Below, in pieces: positions 9,513 through 18,914 of a DNA stretch of 64,000 nt (within the stretch, counting starts at the first letter, position 1; each line of letters opens with the position of its first letter). Below the pieces are notes generated by a model that saw only the letters and a program-made list of their open reading frames with translations, was not told the DNA's origin and made no database searches. The position numbers and the translations under genes are program-made. Location: NCBI RefSeq assembly GCF_900141985.1, contig NZ_FQZK01000014.1:62001-126000 (forward strand), written 5' to 3'. The DNA is from Nocardiopsis flavescens (lineage in GTDB: Bacteria > Actinomycetota > Actinomycetes > Streptosporangiales > Streptosporangiaceae).

Positions 9513-10655
9513 TCACTCCCCCAGCACGTGGCGCAGCTCGTACAGGCGGCGCCACATGCGCGCCCCGTTCTCGGCGCGGTGGCGGATGGTGGAGTCCCAG
9601 TAGGCCAGCAGCCGCCCCTGGTCCTCGGGGTCGTCCTTGCGGACCGCGCCCAGCAGGTAGCCGGGCAGCAGCGACAGCGGGTCGGTCACGCCCAGGTAGG
9701 CGCTCTGCAACCCGAGGGAGGTGGTGACGCCGACGGCCTCGGCGGTGCTCAGCACGGTGGTGGGCCGCTCCACCGGCCAGCCCTCGGCGGAGGTGCCCGA
9801 GCGCAGGTCGCGGAACGCGGTGACCAGGGCCTCCAGGACGGCGTCGTCCACGGGCAGCGCGTGGCCGTGGCGGGCCAGCGCGTCCCCGGCCCGGTCGCGC
9901 ACCAGCGCCACCTCGGCCGCCGGGTCGGCGATGGGCGGTACCACCTCGAAGTTGAACCGGCGCTTGAGGGCGGCGCTCATCTCCGAAACCCCGCGGTCGC
10001 GCAGGTTGGCGGTGGCGATGACGTTGAACCCCGGCCGGGCGTGGAAGGTGCCCTCGTCGCCCAGCTCCGGGACGGACATGCGCCGGTCGGACAGAATCGA
10101 CACCAGGGCGTCCTGCACCTCCGGCAGGCAGCGGGTGACCTCCTCGACGCGGGCGATGCGGCCGGTGCGCATGGCGGTCAGCACCGGCGAGGGGGCGAGC
10201 GCCTCGGGGACCGGGCCCTGGGCGAGCAGCAGCGCGTAGTTCCAGCCGTAGCGCAGGTGCTCCTCGCTGGTGCCCGCGGTGCCCTGCACGGTGAGTGCGC
10301 CGGTACCGCCGACCGCGGCGGCCAGCAGCTCCGACAGCATGGACTTGGCGGTGCCGGGCTCGCCGACCAGGAGCAGCCCGCGCTCCCCGGCCAGGGTGAC
10401 GACGCAGCGCTCCACCAGGGAGCGGTCGCCGACGAACTTGGCGGGGATCTCCAGGGTGTCGGGCAGTCCGTCGACGGGGGCGGGCAGCCGCAGCCTCTCC
10501 CCGCCGCTGCCCGCGATGAACGTCACGGCGGCGCGGGGCGTGAGCGCCCACCCGGGAGGACGGGGGCCGGTGTCCTGGGCGGCCAGGAAGGCCAGCTCCC
10601 CGGCGTGGTGCCGTTCGGCGGGTTCGATCTGCACGTCGGTCGCGGATTCGGGCAC
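9513..10655 (-). CDS. MoxR-type AAA+ ATPase (YehL-like)
   Basis: A 380-residue AAA+ ATPase. Walker A is GEPGTAKS at residues 98-105. A Walker B-like segment, IARVEEV, lies near 167-173, the sensor 1 Asn is in NVIATANL at about 211-218, and candidate arginine-finger residues sit in LKRRFNF at about 230. Family members form hexameric rings that work with VWA-domain partners, and a VWA gene follows directly one base downstream. The start is GTG at 10655 with a GAGGAG ribosome binding site. It corresponds to E. coli yehL. It is separated from the upstream 1645-residue gene by 84 bp holding a strong hairpin. Confidence 0.88.
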   Translation of the reverse strand: MPESATDVQIEPAERHHAGELAFLAAQDTGPRPPGWALTPRAAVTFIAGSGGERLRLPAPVDGLPDTLEIPAKFVGDRSLVERCVVTLAGERGLLLVGEPGTAKSMLSELLAAAVGGTGALTVQGTAGTSEEHLRYGWNYALLLAQGPVPEALAPSPVLTAMRTGRIARVEEVTRCLPEVQDALVSILSDRRMSVPELGDEGTFHARPGFNVIATANLRDRGVSEMSAALKRRFNFEVVPPIADPAAEVALVRDRAGDALARHGHALPVDDAVLEALVTAFRDLRSGTSAEGWPVERPTTVLSTAEAVGVTTSLGLQSAYLGVTDPLSLLPGYLLGAVRKDDPEDQGRLLAYWDSTIRHRAENGARMWRRLYELRHVLGE

Positions 10656-10700
10656 CGCGGGCTCCTCGGAGGTCTCGGTTCGGGTCGGTCGGGGGTGGGG

Positions 10701-10733
10701 CCCCGGCCCCGGCGGGTCGCGCCGGGGCCGGGG
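10701..10733 (-). terminator. 14-bp intercistronic hairpin before moxR-like gene
   Basis: Perfect 14-bp stem (10701-10714 with 10720-10733) and a 5-base loop, with no U-tract. It lies between the stop of the 1645-residue gene and the start of the MoxR gene, both on the minus strand. It could attenuate read-through or protect mRNA ends and so set different levels for the two halves of the cluster. Confidence 0.6.
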
Positions 10734-10739
10734 CGGGGC

Positions 10740-13700
10740 TCACAGCCCGGGGGCGTCGCCCTCGCGGGTGCGGCGCCAGGCCTCGGCGAAGATCTCCGGG
10801 ACCGGGCGGGTGGGCAGGTGCCGTCCGGGGACGGGACGGGCGGGTCCGCCGCCGCCCGCGCCGAGGTCGTACAGCGGCGCCTTCCAGGTCTCGTAGGGCA
10901 GGTCGGGCCCCTGCTTGACGTCGGTCCACGCCCCGGGCAGGAAGACCGAGCGGCCGGCCCGCGAGCGCTTGGCGGTCATGACCAGGCCGCCGTCGAGCAG
11001 TTCCGCCTGGGCCTTCTTGTGCCGGGCGGGGGTCCACCCGTTGAGGGCGCGGACCCTCTTGTCCGTGGGCTCCAGGACCGCGAGCAGCTGGAGGTACAGC
11101 CGGGCGGCGTCGTCGGACAGCCCCAGCTCCGCCGCGACCTCGGCCGACAGCTCCGGGACGGAGGCCGCCGGGTCGTACTCGCGGGCCCCCTCGGGCAGGG
11201 CCCCGGACTCGATGCGCTCGGCGATCGCCGTGAACCCCGGGCTGCGCAGCAGGTCCACGTACTTGACCGGGGAGCGGCCGTAGGAGGGGTACTCGCCCTC
11301 CTGGAGCAGGGCCCGCAGCGCGGCGGCGTCCACCCCGTCGTCGAGCCGGGCGGGACGGAACCACAGGTGCATCTGGCCGCCGTCCCGGGCCAGGACGACG
11401 GTGCCGTTGTCGCGCCCCTCGATGTTGCGCGCGGCTCCCGCGCCCGGGCCCACCCGGTAGGGCTCGCCGCCCACCCGCTCGGCGACCTTGTCGTGGTCCG
11501 CGTGCCAGAACGAGGACGCGTTCAGCAGCAGCCCGGGGGCCCGCAGGCGGGCGCGCAGCGTCCGCAGCAGCCCGGGGACGGACGCGCGAACGGCGTCCCC
11601 GGCGGGCAGTTCGGCGTACGCCCAGGGGATCAGCAGGGCGAACGCCTCCAGCAGCCGGTGCAGCTCCGAGGCCTCCTCGGGGTCGTGCCGCAGCGTGAGG
11701 TAGGTGTGGTTGCGCTGCTCCGCGACCTCGACGCGGCTGACGGCGTCCCGGGCCAGGGCCGGGTGCCCGGAGCCGTCCACCATCAGGCGCACCGTCGCGG
11801 GGCCGGCCGGCCGCCAGGGGGCGTTGAGCGCCTCCAGCACCGACTCCGGCAGCGGTGTGCGCGCTCCGCCGCGGCGGTTCCAGGCCTCGGCGAGCCGCTC
11901 GGCGGCGGCGCGCGCACCGGCCGGGGTCCACAGGCCGGCGGCCTCGCCGGCGGCGGGCAGGACGCCGTCGTACAGCGCCGGCCACAGGTCGCGGCGCACG
12001 CGCTCCACGCGGTCCACTCCCAGCTCCTCGACGCCGATCGCCACCTGGGCCTCGCTCAGTCCCAGCGCCCGGCGGTCGTCGGCCGAGAGGGCGTTGGTGT
12101 TGAAGCGCTGGTGGAGCAGCAGGACCGCGGCGGACCTGGCCAGCCCGGTGCGCTCGGACAGCACGCCGACCGCCTCCTCGTCCCAGGCCACCGGGCCGTT
12201 CTCGGCGAGGGCCGCGAGGAACGCGGTGATCGCCGCGGCGGTGCCCCAGCCGGGGCCGACCCGGGCGCGGCCCGCCTCCTCCTGGCCCGCGGCCAGGGGC
12301 AGCGGGTCGCCGGAGCGGACCTCGGCGAACCACTGGGAGAACTTCCGGTCCTCGCTCCCGGGCGGTCCGGAGCGGGCGGGCACCAGGCCCAGGCCGACCC
12401 GGCGGCGGCCGTCGGCCGCGGTCGCGGAGGGGTCGGACTTCTCCGGCGATACCACCGCTCCGAGGTCCAGTTCGACGTCGGGGTCGGCGAACACGGTGCC
12501 CGCCCACCGGGTGAGGAAGTCGACCATGGCGGCGCGCTCCTCCTCACCGGTCAGGGGGGAGGCCGCCGACCAGGCCAGCGGCCCGATCGCTCCGGGCAGC
12601 CCGGACCAGTCGAAGGAGGCGCGGGGCGGCGTGTCCTGCTCCCGGGGGCCGTCCGCGCCGCGCAGGCGGCGCGAGACCGCCTCGATGTGGCCGCGCACGT
12701 CCCCTCCCCTGCTCGTCAGGTGCGGCAGGAAGCGGAAGAGCGCGGTGACGAGGCCGTCCGGCTCGGGCTCGGCGTCGGCGGTCTCCCGCACCTTGCGGGT
12801 GTTCTCCAGGTACCGGTCGAGATCGCCGCGGAGCCGGACGGCGGAGTCGGCCAGGCCCACGACGCCGTCGGCCAGACCGGGGTCGGGGGTCCGGTCGCCC
12901 GCGGCGAGCAGGGCCTGCGCGGCCTCCCGGCTGCGGGGCATGCTCCCCTCCACGGTGAACGCGGGCCCACGGCCGGCGGAGGTACGCGCGGTCCGGTTGG
13001 CCCGCAGGGGGCGGGAGGGGGCTCCCTGGGCGGAGTCGTGTTCGCGTGCGGCGGCCTCGACCAGCTCCTTGAGGTCGGCGCCGCGCACGGTGCGCAGCCG
13101 CTCGGAGCCCCGGACGTCGCGCGGGACCATGAAGTTCCAGAACTGCATCGGGGGCAGGTACGGCGTGCCCCACTTGGCGGTGCAGTCGCAGGCGCCGCCG
13201 AGGTGGCAGCTCCACATCCGGCGGCCCCCGGTGTCCAGCAGGGCCACCCCGCTGTCGGAGGTGAGCGCCCGGGTGTCGCCGCCGGGCGGGGTGAACTGGC
13301 CGATCACCAGGTGGTGGCCGCGCCGGCCGCCGGTGAACTCCACCTCCAGCGCGCGGCCGGACGCGGAGACCACCCGGTAGGTGTCACCGCCGCGGACCAC
13401 GGCGAAGCCGGTCGTGCCCTCGGCGTCGCCCAGCGGGCCGCCGGAGACGGGCTCGGGCAGCGGCGCCAGGCTGGAGAGCGTCGGCTGGAGCCGCTCGCCG
13501 GCGCGCAGCGGCAGCTCCTCCAGGAAGGCGGGCAGGCTGGTGCGGCCGCGCTCGCCCGTGGCCGGGTCGACCTCCACCAGTCCGTCCCCCCGCTCGGCCT
13601 CGGCCCAGTAGGTGGTCCCGTCGGAGAGCAGGTGCCGGTCGCGGGGGCCGTCGGGGTCCCCGGCGCGCAGGGCGCGGTCGCCGTTCATGCGGGCGCCGTC

Positions 13701-15677
13701 GGCGGTCAGCTGGGCGACGCCGGGCAGGTCGTTGCGCCACCGGCCGCTGTGGACCACCGACGAGTAGTCGAAGGAGAGGCGTTCGCCCGGGGCGTCGGAC
13801 CAGTAGCCGCGCTGCTCGTTCTCGTGGCGGTAGGACACCAGGAACCGGCCCTGGACGTAGAACGCGACGGGGTCGCTCGCGCCCTTGGGCAGGTCGAGCA
13901 GGTGCTCGGCGGCCCGTTCCCGCGGGCCGACCGCGATGGCCCGCTCGCGGGAGGTGAGCGTGAAGTAGGGCCAGCCGGCGGTGCCCGCCAGCGCGGTCCC
14001 CCCGCTGCCGTGGGCGCCCAGCTCGCGGGCGGCCTCCTCCAGCGCGGGCCAGGCGTACTCGTCGACGATCCCGGCGTTGAGGGTGGCGGCGAGCAGGTCG
14101 GAGACGTCCAGCGCGGCGAGCCGCTCCAGGTGTTCGGGGAAGGCGCGGAACACCCCGCCCTCGCACTGGCCGCGCAGGGCCTCCAGCCCTTCTCGGACCT
14201 GGAGCAGGCCGCCGCCGAGGGCTCCGGTGAGGAAGTCCAGGCGCCGCCCGACGTAGGGGTGCAGGTACTCGTAGGGCAGCAGGTCCTCCAGGACGCGGTG
14301 CCCTCTGCCGTACCCGCCCGGGTAGTTCGCGACGGCCTCGCCCAGCAGGGGCTCCCAGACGGGGTCCGCGCGCAGGAACCGCAGGTCGCGGCGGGGCCCG
14401 CCGTGCGGGTGGTCCACCCAGGCGGCCAGGTCCAGGTGGCGGCGGCCGGTCTCGCGGGCGGTGACCGGGACCTCCAGCTCCAGGCACAGGTCGAGCAGGT
14501 CCGCGGCGATGGTCCCGGAGTAGTACCCCCCGCGGCCGTCGAGTCCGACCGGCTCCCCGTCGGCGCGCAGCCGGCCGGCGATCCGGGCGGTCAGGTCCAG
14601 GAACCCGGCGGGCAGGCCGCGCCGCCAGGAGCGGGTGTGCCCGATCATCCGGCCCAGCCACCCGGCGGCGCCGCCGGGGACGGCCTGGGCGGGGTCGGCC
14701 AGCAGGTCCACGGCGCCGGCGTCCGACAGCAGCTCCAGCCACCAGGCGTGGAATCCGGTGTCGTCGTAGCCCCGGGAGTCGACGAACATGCCCAGCAGGG
14801 CGCGGGCCACCTCGGCGTCCTCCCGGCCCAGGGCGACCAGGGTCGGGCGGGCGGACTTCCAGAAGCCCTCCGGGGCGGAGGAGGTGGCGGGCACCGACAG
14901 CAGCTCGCGCAGCAGCTCCCGCTCCTGTTCGAGCTGGTCGGTCCCGGCGGCCTTGGCCAGGGAGCGCATCTGCTTGAGCAGGCCGGTCCACGGGGGCAGC
15001 CCGCCCAGGGTGCGGCGCAGGGCCAGCTCGCGGAACTCGGTGTAGGCGCGCCCGGCGGCGTAGCGGCCGGACAGCTCCGCGGCGTGGGCGCTCAGGGCCT
15101 TGACGGTGAGGGCCCCGGCGAACGCGAACTCCAGGAACGACTCGCGCCGGGTGGCCTCGTCCACGGGCAGGCTGTACACCTGCTCGGCCTCGCGGGCGCG
15201 GCCGAACATGACGGCGGCGGTGCGCGCGTTCCCGGCGGCCAGGAAGGCCCGGCCGGCCTGCTCCCAGTAGGCGGGCAGGTGCGGGATGGGCACCTCGGCG
15301 GCGATGCGCGCGAACTCGTCGCCGGCGGGTCCGGGGCGGGTGGCGGCCAGCCGCGCGGCCTTCTCCATGGGGCGGACCAGGGCCAGCGCCTGCGCGCGCC
15401 GGCCGGGGTCGTGGATGAGCGCCCACTCGGGGTAGCCCAGTCCGCGGGGGCGGGTCAGGGCCAGGGGCTCGGAGCGGTCGCCGTCGGCGAACCCGAGGAA
15501 GTCCATGGCGGAGTCCTCGGCGGGGGCCAGAGCGTCGGGGACCAGGCGCACGACCGTGCGGTCGCCCAGGGCGGGGTGGGTGTAGCCCCGGGCGGAGACG
15601 GTGTCGGTGTGCCCGTCGACGGCGGCGTCCAGGGGGGCCAGTCCGGCGTCGAGGAGTGCCTCGGTGGGGGTGGTCAC
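10740..15677 (-). CDS. Giant 1645-residue protein of the yeh-type cluster
   Basis: A 1645-residue soluble protein with no signal peptide or membrane helix that I can see. It is largely alpha-helical in character. It contains a Cys/His-containing patch (CHLGGACDC) near residue 830 and a stretch rich in WG/FxF motifs. I recognise no catalytic motif. Translation starts at a GTG whose GTGA overlaps the stop of the DUF4132 gene, so the two are coupled. Position and size suggest it takes the place of the non-DUF4132 portion of the large YehI-like protein, with the DUF4132 domain encoded separately just upstream. That equivalence is inference from gene order. Confidence 0.75.
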   Translation of the reverse strand: MTTPTEALLDAGLAPLDAAVDGHTDTVSARGYTHPALGDRTVVRLVPDALAPAEDSAMDFLGFADGDRSEPLALTRPRGLGYPEWALIHDPGRRAQALALVRPMEKAARLAATRPGPAGDEFARIAAEVPIPHLPAYWEQAGRAFLAAGNARTAAVMFGRAREAEQVYSLPVDEATRRESFLEFAFAGALTVKALSAHAAELSGRYAAGRAYTEFRELALRRTLGGLPPWTGLLKQMRSLAKAAGTDQLEQERELLRELLSVPATSSAPEGFWKSARPTLVALGREDAEVARALLGMFVDSRGYDDTGFHAWWLELLSDAGAVDLLADPAQAVPGGAAGWLGRMIGHTRSWRRGLPAGFLDLTARIAGRLRADGEPVGLDGRGGYYSGTIAADLLDLCLELEVPVTARETGRRHLDLAAWVDHPHGGPRRDLRFLRADPVWEPLLGEAVANYPGGYGRGHRVLEDLLPYEYLHPYVGRRLDFLTGALGGGLLQVREGLEALRGQCEGGVFRAFPEHLERLAALDVSDLLAATLNAGIVDEYAWPALEEAARELGAHGSGGTALAGTAGWPYFTLTSRERAIAVGPRERAAEHLLDLPKGASDPVAFYVQGRFLVSYRHENEQRGYWSDAPGERLSFDYSSVVHSGRWRNDLPGVAQLTADGARMNGDRALRAGDPDGPRDRHLLSDGTTYWAEAERGDGLVEVDPATGERGRTSLPAFLEELPLRAGERLQPTLSSLAPLPEPVSGGPLGDAEGTTGFAVVRGGDTYRVVSASGRALEVEFTGGRRGHHLVIGQFTPPGGDTRALTSDSGVALLDTGGRRMWSCHLGGACDCTAKWGTPYLPPMQFWNFMVPRDVRGSERLRTVRGADLKELVEAAAREHDSAQGAPSRPLRANRTARTSAGRGPAFTVEGSMPRSREAAQALLAAGDRTPDPGLADGVVGLADSAVRLRGDLDRYLENTRKVRETADAEPEPDGLVTALFRFLPHLTSRGGDVRGHIEAVSRRLRGADGPREQDTPPRASFDWSGLPGAIGPLAWSAASPLTGEEERAAMVDFLTRWAGTVFADPDVELDLGAVVSPEKSDPSATAADGRRRVGLGLVPARSGPPGSEDRKFSQWFAEVRSGDPLPLAAGQEEAGRARVGPGWGTAAAITAFLAALAENGPVAWDEEAVGVLSERTGLARSAAVLLLHQRFNTNALSADDRRALGLSEAQVAIGVEELGVDRVERVRRDLWPALYDGVLPAAGEAAGLWTPAGARAAAERLAEAWNRRGGARTPLPESVLEALNAPWRPAGPATVRLMVDGSGHPALARDAVSRVEVAEQRNHTYLTLRHDPEEASELHRLLEAFALLIPWAYAELPAGDAVRASVPGLLRTLRARLRAPGLLLNASSFWHADHDKVAERVGGEPYRVGPGAGAARNIEGRDNGTVVLARDGGQMHLWFRPARLDDGVDAAALRALLQEGEYPSYGRSPVKYVDLLRSPGFTAIAERIESGALPEGAREYDPAASVPELSAEVAAELGLSDDAARLYLQLLAVLEPTDKRVRALNGWTPARHKKAQAELLDGGLVMTAKRSRAGRSVFLPGAWTDVKQGPDLPYETWKAPLYDLGAGGGGPARPVPGRHLPTRPVPEIFAEAWRRTREGDAPGL

Positions 15678-16555
15678 TTCTTCTCCTCGGTGTTCTTGCG
15701 GCCCGCGTGGACCAGCTCGGCCATGCGGACGCCCTCGGACCAGGCGACGGGGCCGACGCCGGTGAGCTTCAGGACGCGCTCGTCGTCGTCGACCCAGACC
15801 AGGGGGCCGGTCTCGGTCTCCCAGTCGGGGGCGTCCGAGCCGATCCAGTAGCGGGCCTGCACCGTCCGGCCGCCCTCGACGACGCGGCAGGTGGCGTAGC
15901 CGCCGCGGACCGGGAAGCCGTGGCGCTGGGCCAGGCCAGCGGCGTGGCGCAGCTGCTCAAAGCGCCCGCCCGCGTAGCCGTCGATCCGGGTGGCGTCCGC
16001 GTCGAAGGAGGCGGGGAGGCGGTGGATCTGGCGGGTGAGCTGGGGCAGGCGCTGGGTGATGCCGAGTTCGAGGGCGAACTCGCGCACGTCGTCCAGGTCC
16101 TCCACGAGGACGGGGTGCAGGGGGACGACCCGGTCGGCTTCCAGCCAGGAGGTCTCGGCGTCCAGGTCCAGGACGCCGATCCGGCCCCGGTCGTCGACGC
16201 CGCGCAGGAACCCGCCCTCGCCGCCGCCCTCGGGGGCGACGAACAGGTCGGTGAGCAGCGTCCTCCAGGCGGGGTCGGGCCACACCCGGGACAGGACGGA
16301 GGCCGGGACGGGGAGCGATCCCAGCAGCCAGGACTCGACGCGGGCGGCGCAGTCGCGCTCGTGGCGCTCCAGCCACAGCAGCACGTCGGCCAGGCGGCGG
16401 GCCTGCTCGGACTCGCGCACCTTCTTCGGGACCGTCTTGAGCCGCTTGCCCTTGGCGTTGCGGCAGGCGAGGGCGGTGCCCTCGATCGCGAGGGAGTAGC
16501 CGTCGGGACCCTCGGTCCAGATCGGTTCCGTGACATGTGGGGAGGTCGTGGACAT
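15674..16555 (-). CDS. Stand-alone DUF4132 domain protein (YehI C-terminal-like)
   Basis: A 293-residue protein that looks like the DUF4132 domain normally found at the end of much larger YehI/MolR-type proteins. The features are GKRLKTVPKKVRES near residue 28, LHPVLVEDL, GITQRLPQLTRQIHR and a final LVWVDDDERVLKLTGVGPVAWSEG segment (quoted here only as the region around residues 250-275). I chose the ATG at 16555 because conservation begins there. It has no Shine-Dalgarno sequence, but a TATAAC element ends 7 bp upstream, pointing to a leaderless mRNA. It is first in the five-gene operon and overlaps the next gene by GTGA. Confidence 0.75.
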   Translation of the reverse strand: MSTTSPHVTEPIWTEGPDGYSLAIEGTALACRNAKGKRLKTVPKKVRESEQARRLADVLLWLERHERDCAARVESWLLGSLPVPASVLSRVWPDPAWRTLLTDLFVAPEGGGEGGFLRGVDDRGRIGVLDLDAETSWLEADRVVPLHPVLVEDLDDVREFALELGITQRLPQLTRQIHRLPASFDADATRIDGYAGGRFEQLRHAAGLAQRHGFPVRGGYATCRVVEGGRTVQARYWIGSDAPDWETETGPLVWVDDDERVLKLTGVGPVAWSEGVRMAELVHAGRKNTEEKK

Positions 16556-16562
16556 GTCTGAG

Positions 16563-16589
16563 GTTATAGCGGGCTCCTGTGACAGGAGC
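16563..16589 (-). promoter_or_regulatory. Leaderless promoter with 17-bp palindrome
   Basis: On the minus strand a TATAAC -10 element (16568-16563) lies 7 bp before the DUF4132 ATG. A perfect palindrome with 8-bp arms, GCTCCTGT-G-ACAGGAGC (16573-16589), sits directly upstream of it, where a -35 element and spacer would be. This is a typical arrangement for a repressor that blocks the promoter of the whole five-gene cluster. Confidence 0.6.
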
Positions 16590-16670
16590 GCGGACCGGGG
16601 AGGAACACCTCCGGAAAGAGACGTCCGATGACCGCCGGTGCCGCGGCCCCGGACGGGAGATGCTGCACCC

Positions 16671-17207
16671 ATGAGCACCACGACCACGAAGACGACGGGC
16701 CCCGCGGCGGCGGTGGCGCACGAGACCCGGGCGATCGCCCCGCACGTCCTGGAGCGGCTGCGCGCGGTCGATGACGCCGGACGCGTCCGGGAGTCCTTCA
16801 CCGATCACGAGGGCGGCGCGCCGCTGCGCTGCTGCCTGCGGCGCAGTCGGGCCGGGGAGCGCGTCATGCTCGTGTCCTACGCGCCGCTGCGGGGCTGGGC
16901 GGGGGAACGGGGCGCGGACCCCGGACCCTACGACGAGGTCGGGCCGGTCTTCGTCCACGGGGAACCCTGCGGCGGACCGGAGGGCACCGCGTTCCCGGTC
17001 GCCCTGCACGGGTCGCCGCGGGTGCTGCGCGCCTACGACGCCCGGGGGCGCATCCGGGGAGGCCGCACGGTGGAGCTGCCCGCCGAGCGGGCCGGGGAGG
17101 TCGACGGCCTGCTGGCGGAGCTGTTCGCCGACCCCGGCGTGGCGCTGGTCCACGTCCGGGCCGTGGTGTTCGGCTGCTTCCTCGCCGAGGTCCGCCCGCT
17201 GCGCTGA
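16671..17207 (+). CDS. DUF1203 domain protein
   Basis: A 178-residue soluble protein. The DUF1203 hallmarks are present: GGAPLRCCLRR near residue 50, EVGPVFVHGEPC near 90, LRAYDARGRI near 120 and the terminal VHVRAVVFGCFLAEVRPLR-type block with its conserved Cys. Function is unknown in the family. The start ATG at 16671 follows a GGGAGA stretch 13 bp upstream. It is divergent from the yeh-type cluster and convergent with ctaB, with a strong hairpin between the latter two. Confidence 0.8.
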   Translation: MSTTTTKTTGPAAAVAHETRAIAPHVLERLRAVDDAGRVRESFTDHEGGAPLRCCLRRSRAGERVMLVSYAPLRGWAGERGADPGPYDEVGPVFVHGEPCGGPEGTAFPVALHGSPRVLRAYDARGRIRGGRTVELPAERAGEVDGLLAELFADPGVALVHVRAVVFGCFLAEVRPLR

Positions 17208-17268
17208 GGCCCCGGACCCGCCGATCCCGGGAGAACGGCGGAGCAGCCGCGGGGGCACCGGAGAACGA

Positions 17269-17296
17269 CGGCGGCGCCCCGACAGGGGCGCCGCCG
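17269..17296. terminator. Bidirectional hairpin terminator
   Basis: Perfect 12-bp GC stem (17269-17280 with 17285-17296) closed by a GACA tetraloop. It sits between the convergent DUF1203 and ctaB genes. There is no U-run, as is usual for actinomycete terminators. Confidence 0.75.
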
Positions 17297-17318
17297 CGGC
17301 ACGGGCTCGACCGGCCGG

Positions 17319-18281
17319 TCAGGCCAGCATGTTCGCGATCAGCGGGTCGACCGTCACGGCCGCGAACAGCAGCGCCAGGTAGGCGTTGGAGAGGTGGAAG
17401 AAGCCCATCGTCTTGAGCTTGGCCCCGCTCACCCCGGCGCGGGAGCGCCGGAGCAGGCGGTGGGCCTGGACGATCAGCAGCAGGCCGAGCGCGAGCGCCA
17501 CGGCGCCGTAGAACCAGGTGGTCCCGGCGACCGGCCAGAAGACCAGGGACACGGCCACGGTGGCCCAGGTGTACAGCACGCACTCCAGCAGGACCCGGCG
17601 GTCGCTGGCGACCACGGGCAGCATCGGGACCTTGGCCTGCGCGTAGTCCTCCCGGTAGCGCATGGCCAGCGTCCAGGTGTGCGGCGGCGTCCAGAAGAAC
17701 ACCACCAGGAACAGCACGAACGGCGCCCAGTGCAGGCTGTTGGTGACGGCGGCCCAGCCGATGAGGACCGGCATGCACCCGGCGATGCCGCCCCACACCA
17801 CGTTCTGGGCGGTGCGGCGCTTGAGCAGCAGGGTGTACACGAAGATGTAGAACGCGATCGCGAAGACCGACAGGGCCGCCGACAGCAGGTTGACCAGCAG
17901 GGCGAAGCCCGCGGTGGAGCCGACCGCCAGGACCAGGCCGTAGATGAGGGCGCCGCGCGGCGTCGCCAGGGCCATCGCCCCGGGGCGCTGGCGGGTGCGG
18001 CGCATCTCACGGTCGATGTCGCGGTCGATGTAGCAGTTCATCGCGTTGGCGCTGGCCGCCGACATGGTGCCGAACAGCAGCGTGTACACGGCGGTCCACA
18101 GCGGGGGGACGCCGCCCGCGGCGACGAACATCACCGGGATCGTCGTGATGAGCAGGAGCTCGATGACGCGGGGTTTGGAGAGCGCGACGTAGGCACGGAC
18201 GTACGCGCCGAAGGAGGCCTTGCGGGGGGCCTCGGGTGCGGCGTCGGGCGTGGTGCGGGGCGCGGGGTCAGCGAGGGCCAT
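17319..18281 (-). CDS. ctaB: Protoheme IX farnesyltransferase
   Basis: A 320-residue UbiA-family membrane prenyltransferase that adds a farnesyl group to protoheme to make heme O, the substrate of CtaA. Both Asp-rich motifs are visible: NCYIDRDID near residue 80 (NxxxDxxxD) and [15 protein letters not shown] near 205. About eight to nine membrane helices follow a short hydrophilic N-terminus. It is divergent from tkt across about 630 bp, the same arrangement as in Streptomyces. The start is the ATG at 18281; no strong Shine-Dalgarno sequence is obvious. Confidence 0.95.
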   Translation of the reverse strand: MALADPAPRTTPDAAPEAPRKASFGAYVRAYVALSKPRVIELLLITTIPVMFVAAGGVPPLWTAVYTLLFGTMSAASANAMNCYIDRDIDREMRRTRQRPGAMALATPRGALIYGLVLAVGSTAGFALLVNLLSAALSVFAIAFYIFVYTLLLKRRTAQNVVWGGIAGCMPVLIGWAAVTNSLHWAPFVLFLVVFFWTPPHTWTLAMRYREDYAQAKVPMLPVVASDRRVLLECVLYTWATVAVSLVFWPVAGTTWFYGAVALALGLLLIVQAHRLLRRSRAGVSGAKLKTMGFFHLSNAYLALLFAAVTVDPLIANMLA

Positions 18282-18914
18282 GGTTCACCGCGTCCTCACG
18301 GCCGGACGGCTCACTCGCGTTGCCACGGGGGGCACCGGCTCGGTTTCAGACACGCGGATACCTCGACAACTCTAGGGTCTTCGACACTGCTCGCCACGCG
18401 GGGTGGGCGGACCGACGAAAGCGTCAGGATCGGCGGAAACCCCGTCAACGACATACTGTAGTACTTGTTCGCGGGGACCGATGACCAGCCCCCTGTGATG
18501 CGAAAGTCCCAGGTCCTCGGGCACCTTTCGGCGATCGGGGCGGCGTCGGGTGACAGCAGGGTCGCACACGCCCCCTCCCCCCGCCACTCGCCACGCTCCC
18601 TCCCCGGCGGCCCCGCCGCGGCCCCGCAGGCGCCGATGCGCGGTGTCGGGCAACGACATCCCCGGGCACGGGCGATAGGCTCGAAGTCGGCCGAACCGGT
18701 CAGCGGCACCGCACGCCCCGGCGCACTTCCGCCGGAGCCCCGGGCCGAGGTCCGGCGGCCGCGTACGATCGCGGGTCACCGCCGCGCTCCCCCCTGACGC
18801 TCCCGCTCCGGCGGCGGCCGTCGGAGGTGCCCGGCCGCGGTACCGGCGACCGATGCGACACCGACCGCACGCCCGTGCCCGAGGGGCGTGCCCGAGAAGG
18901 AGAAACGAGAGTCC
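18282..18914. promoter_or_regulatory. Divergent ctaB/tkt intergenic region
   Basis: A 633-bp gap without a supportable gene. An AT-richer patch at about 18448-18470 (minus strand GTACTACAGTATG) is a plausible ctaB -10 region. On the plus strand TACGAT at about 18764 could be a -10 for tkt. No tight operator was identified. The long ORFs readable here are GC-frame artefacts. Confidence 0.45.

Noticed and set aside
9456..15851. Very long plus-strand open frame (over 2,000 codons)
   Set aside because: It is antisense to the yeh-type genes, has GC-biased Gly/Gln/Arg/His composition and no domains; an artefact of third-position GC bias.
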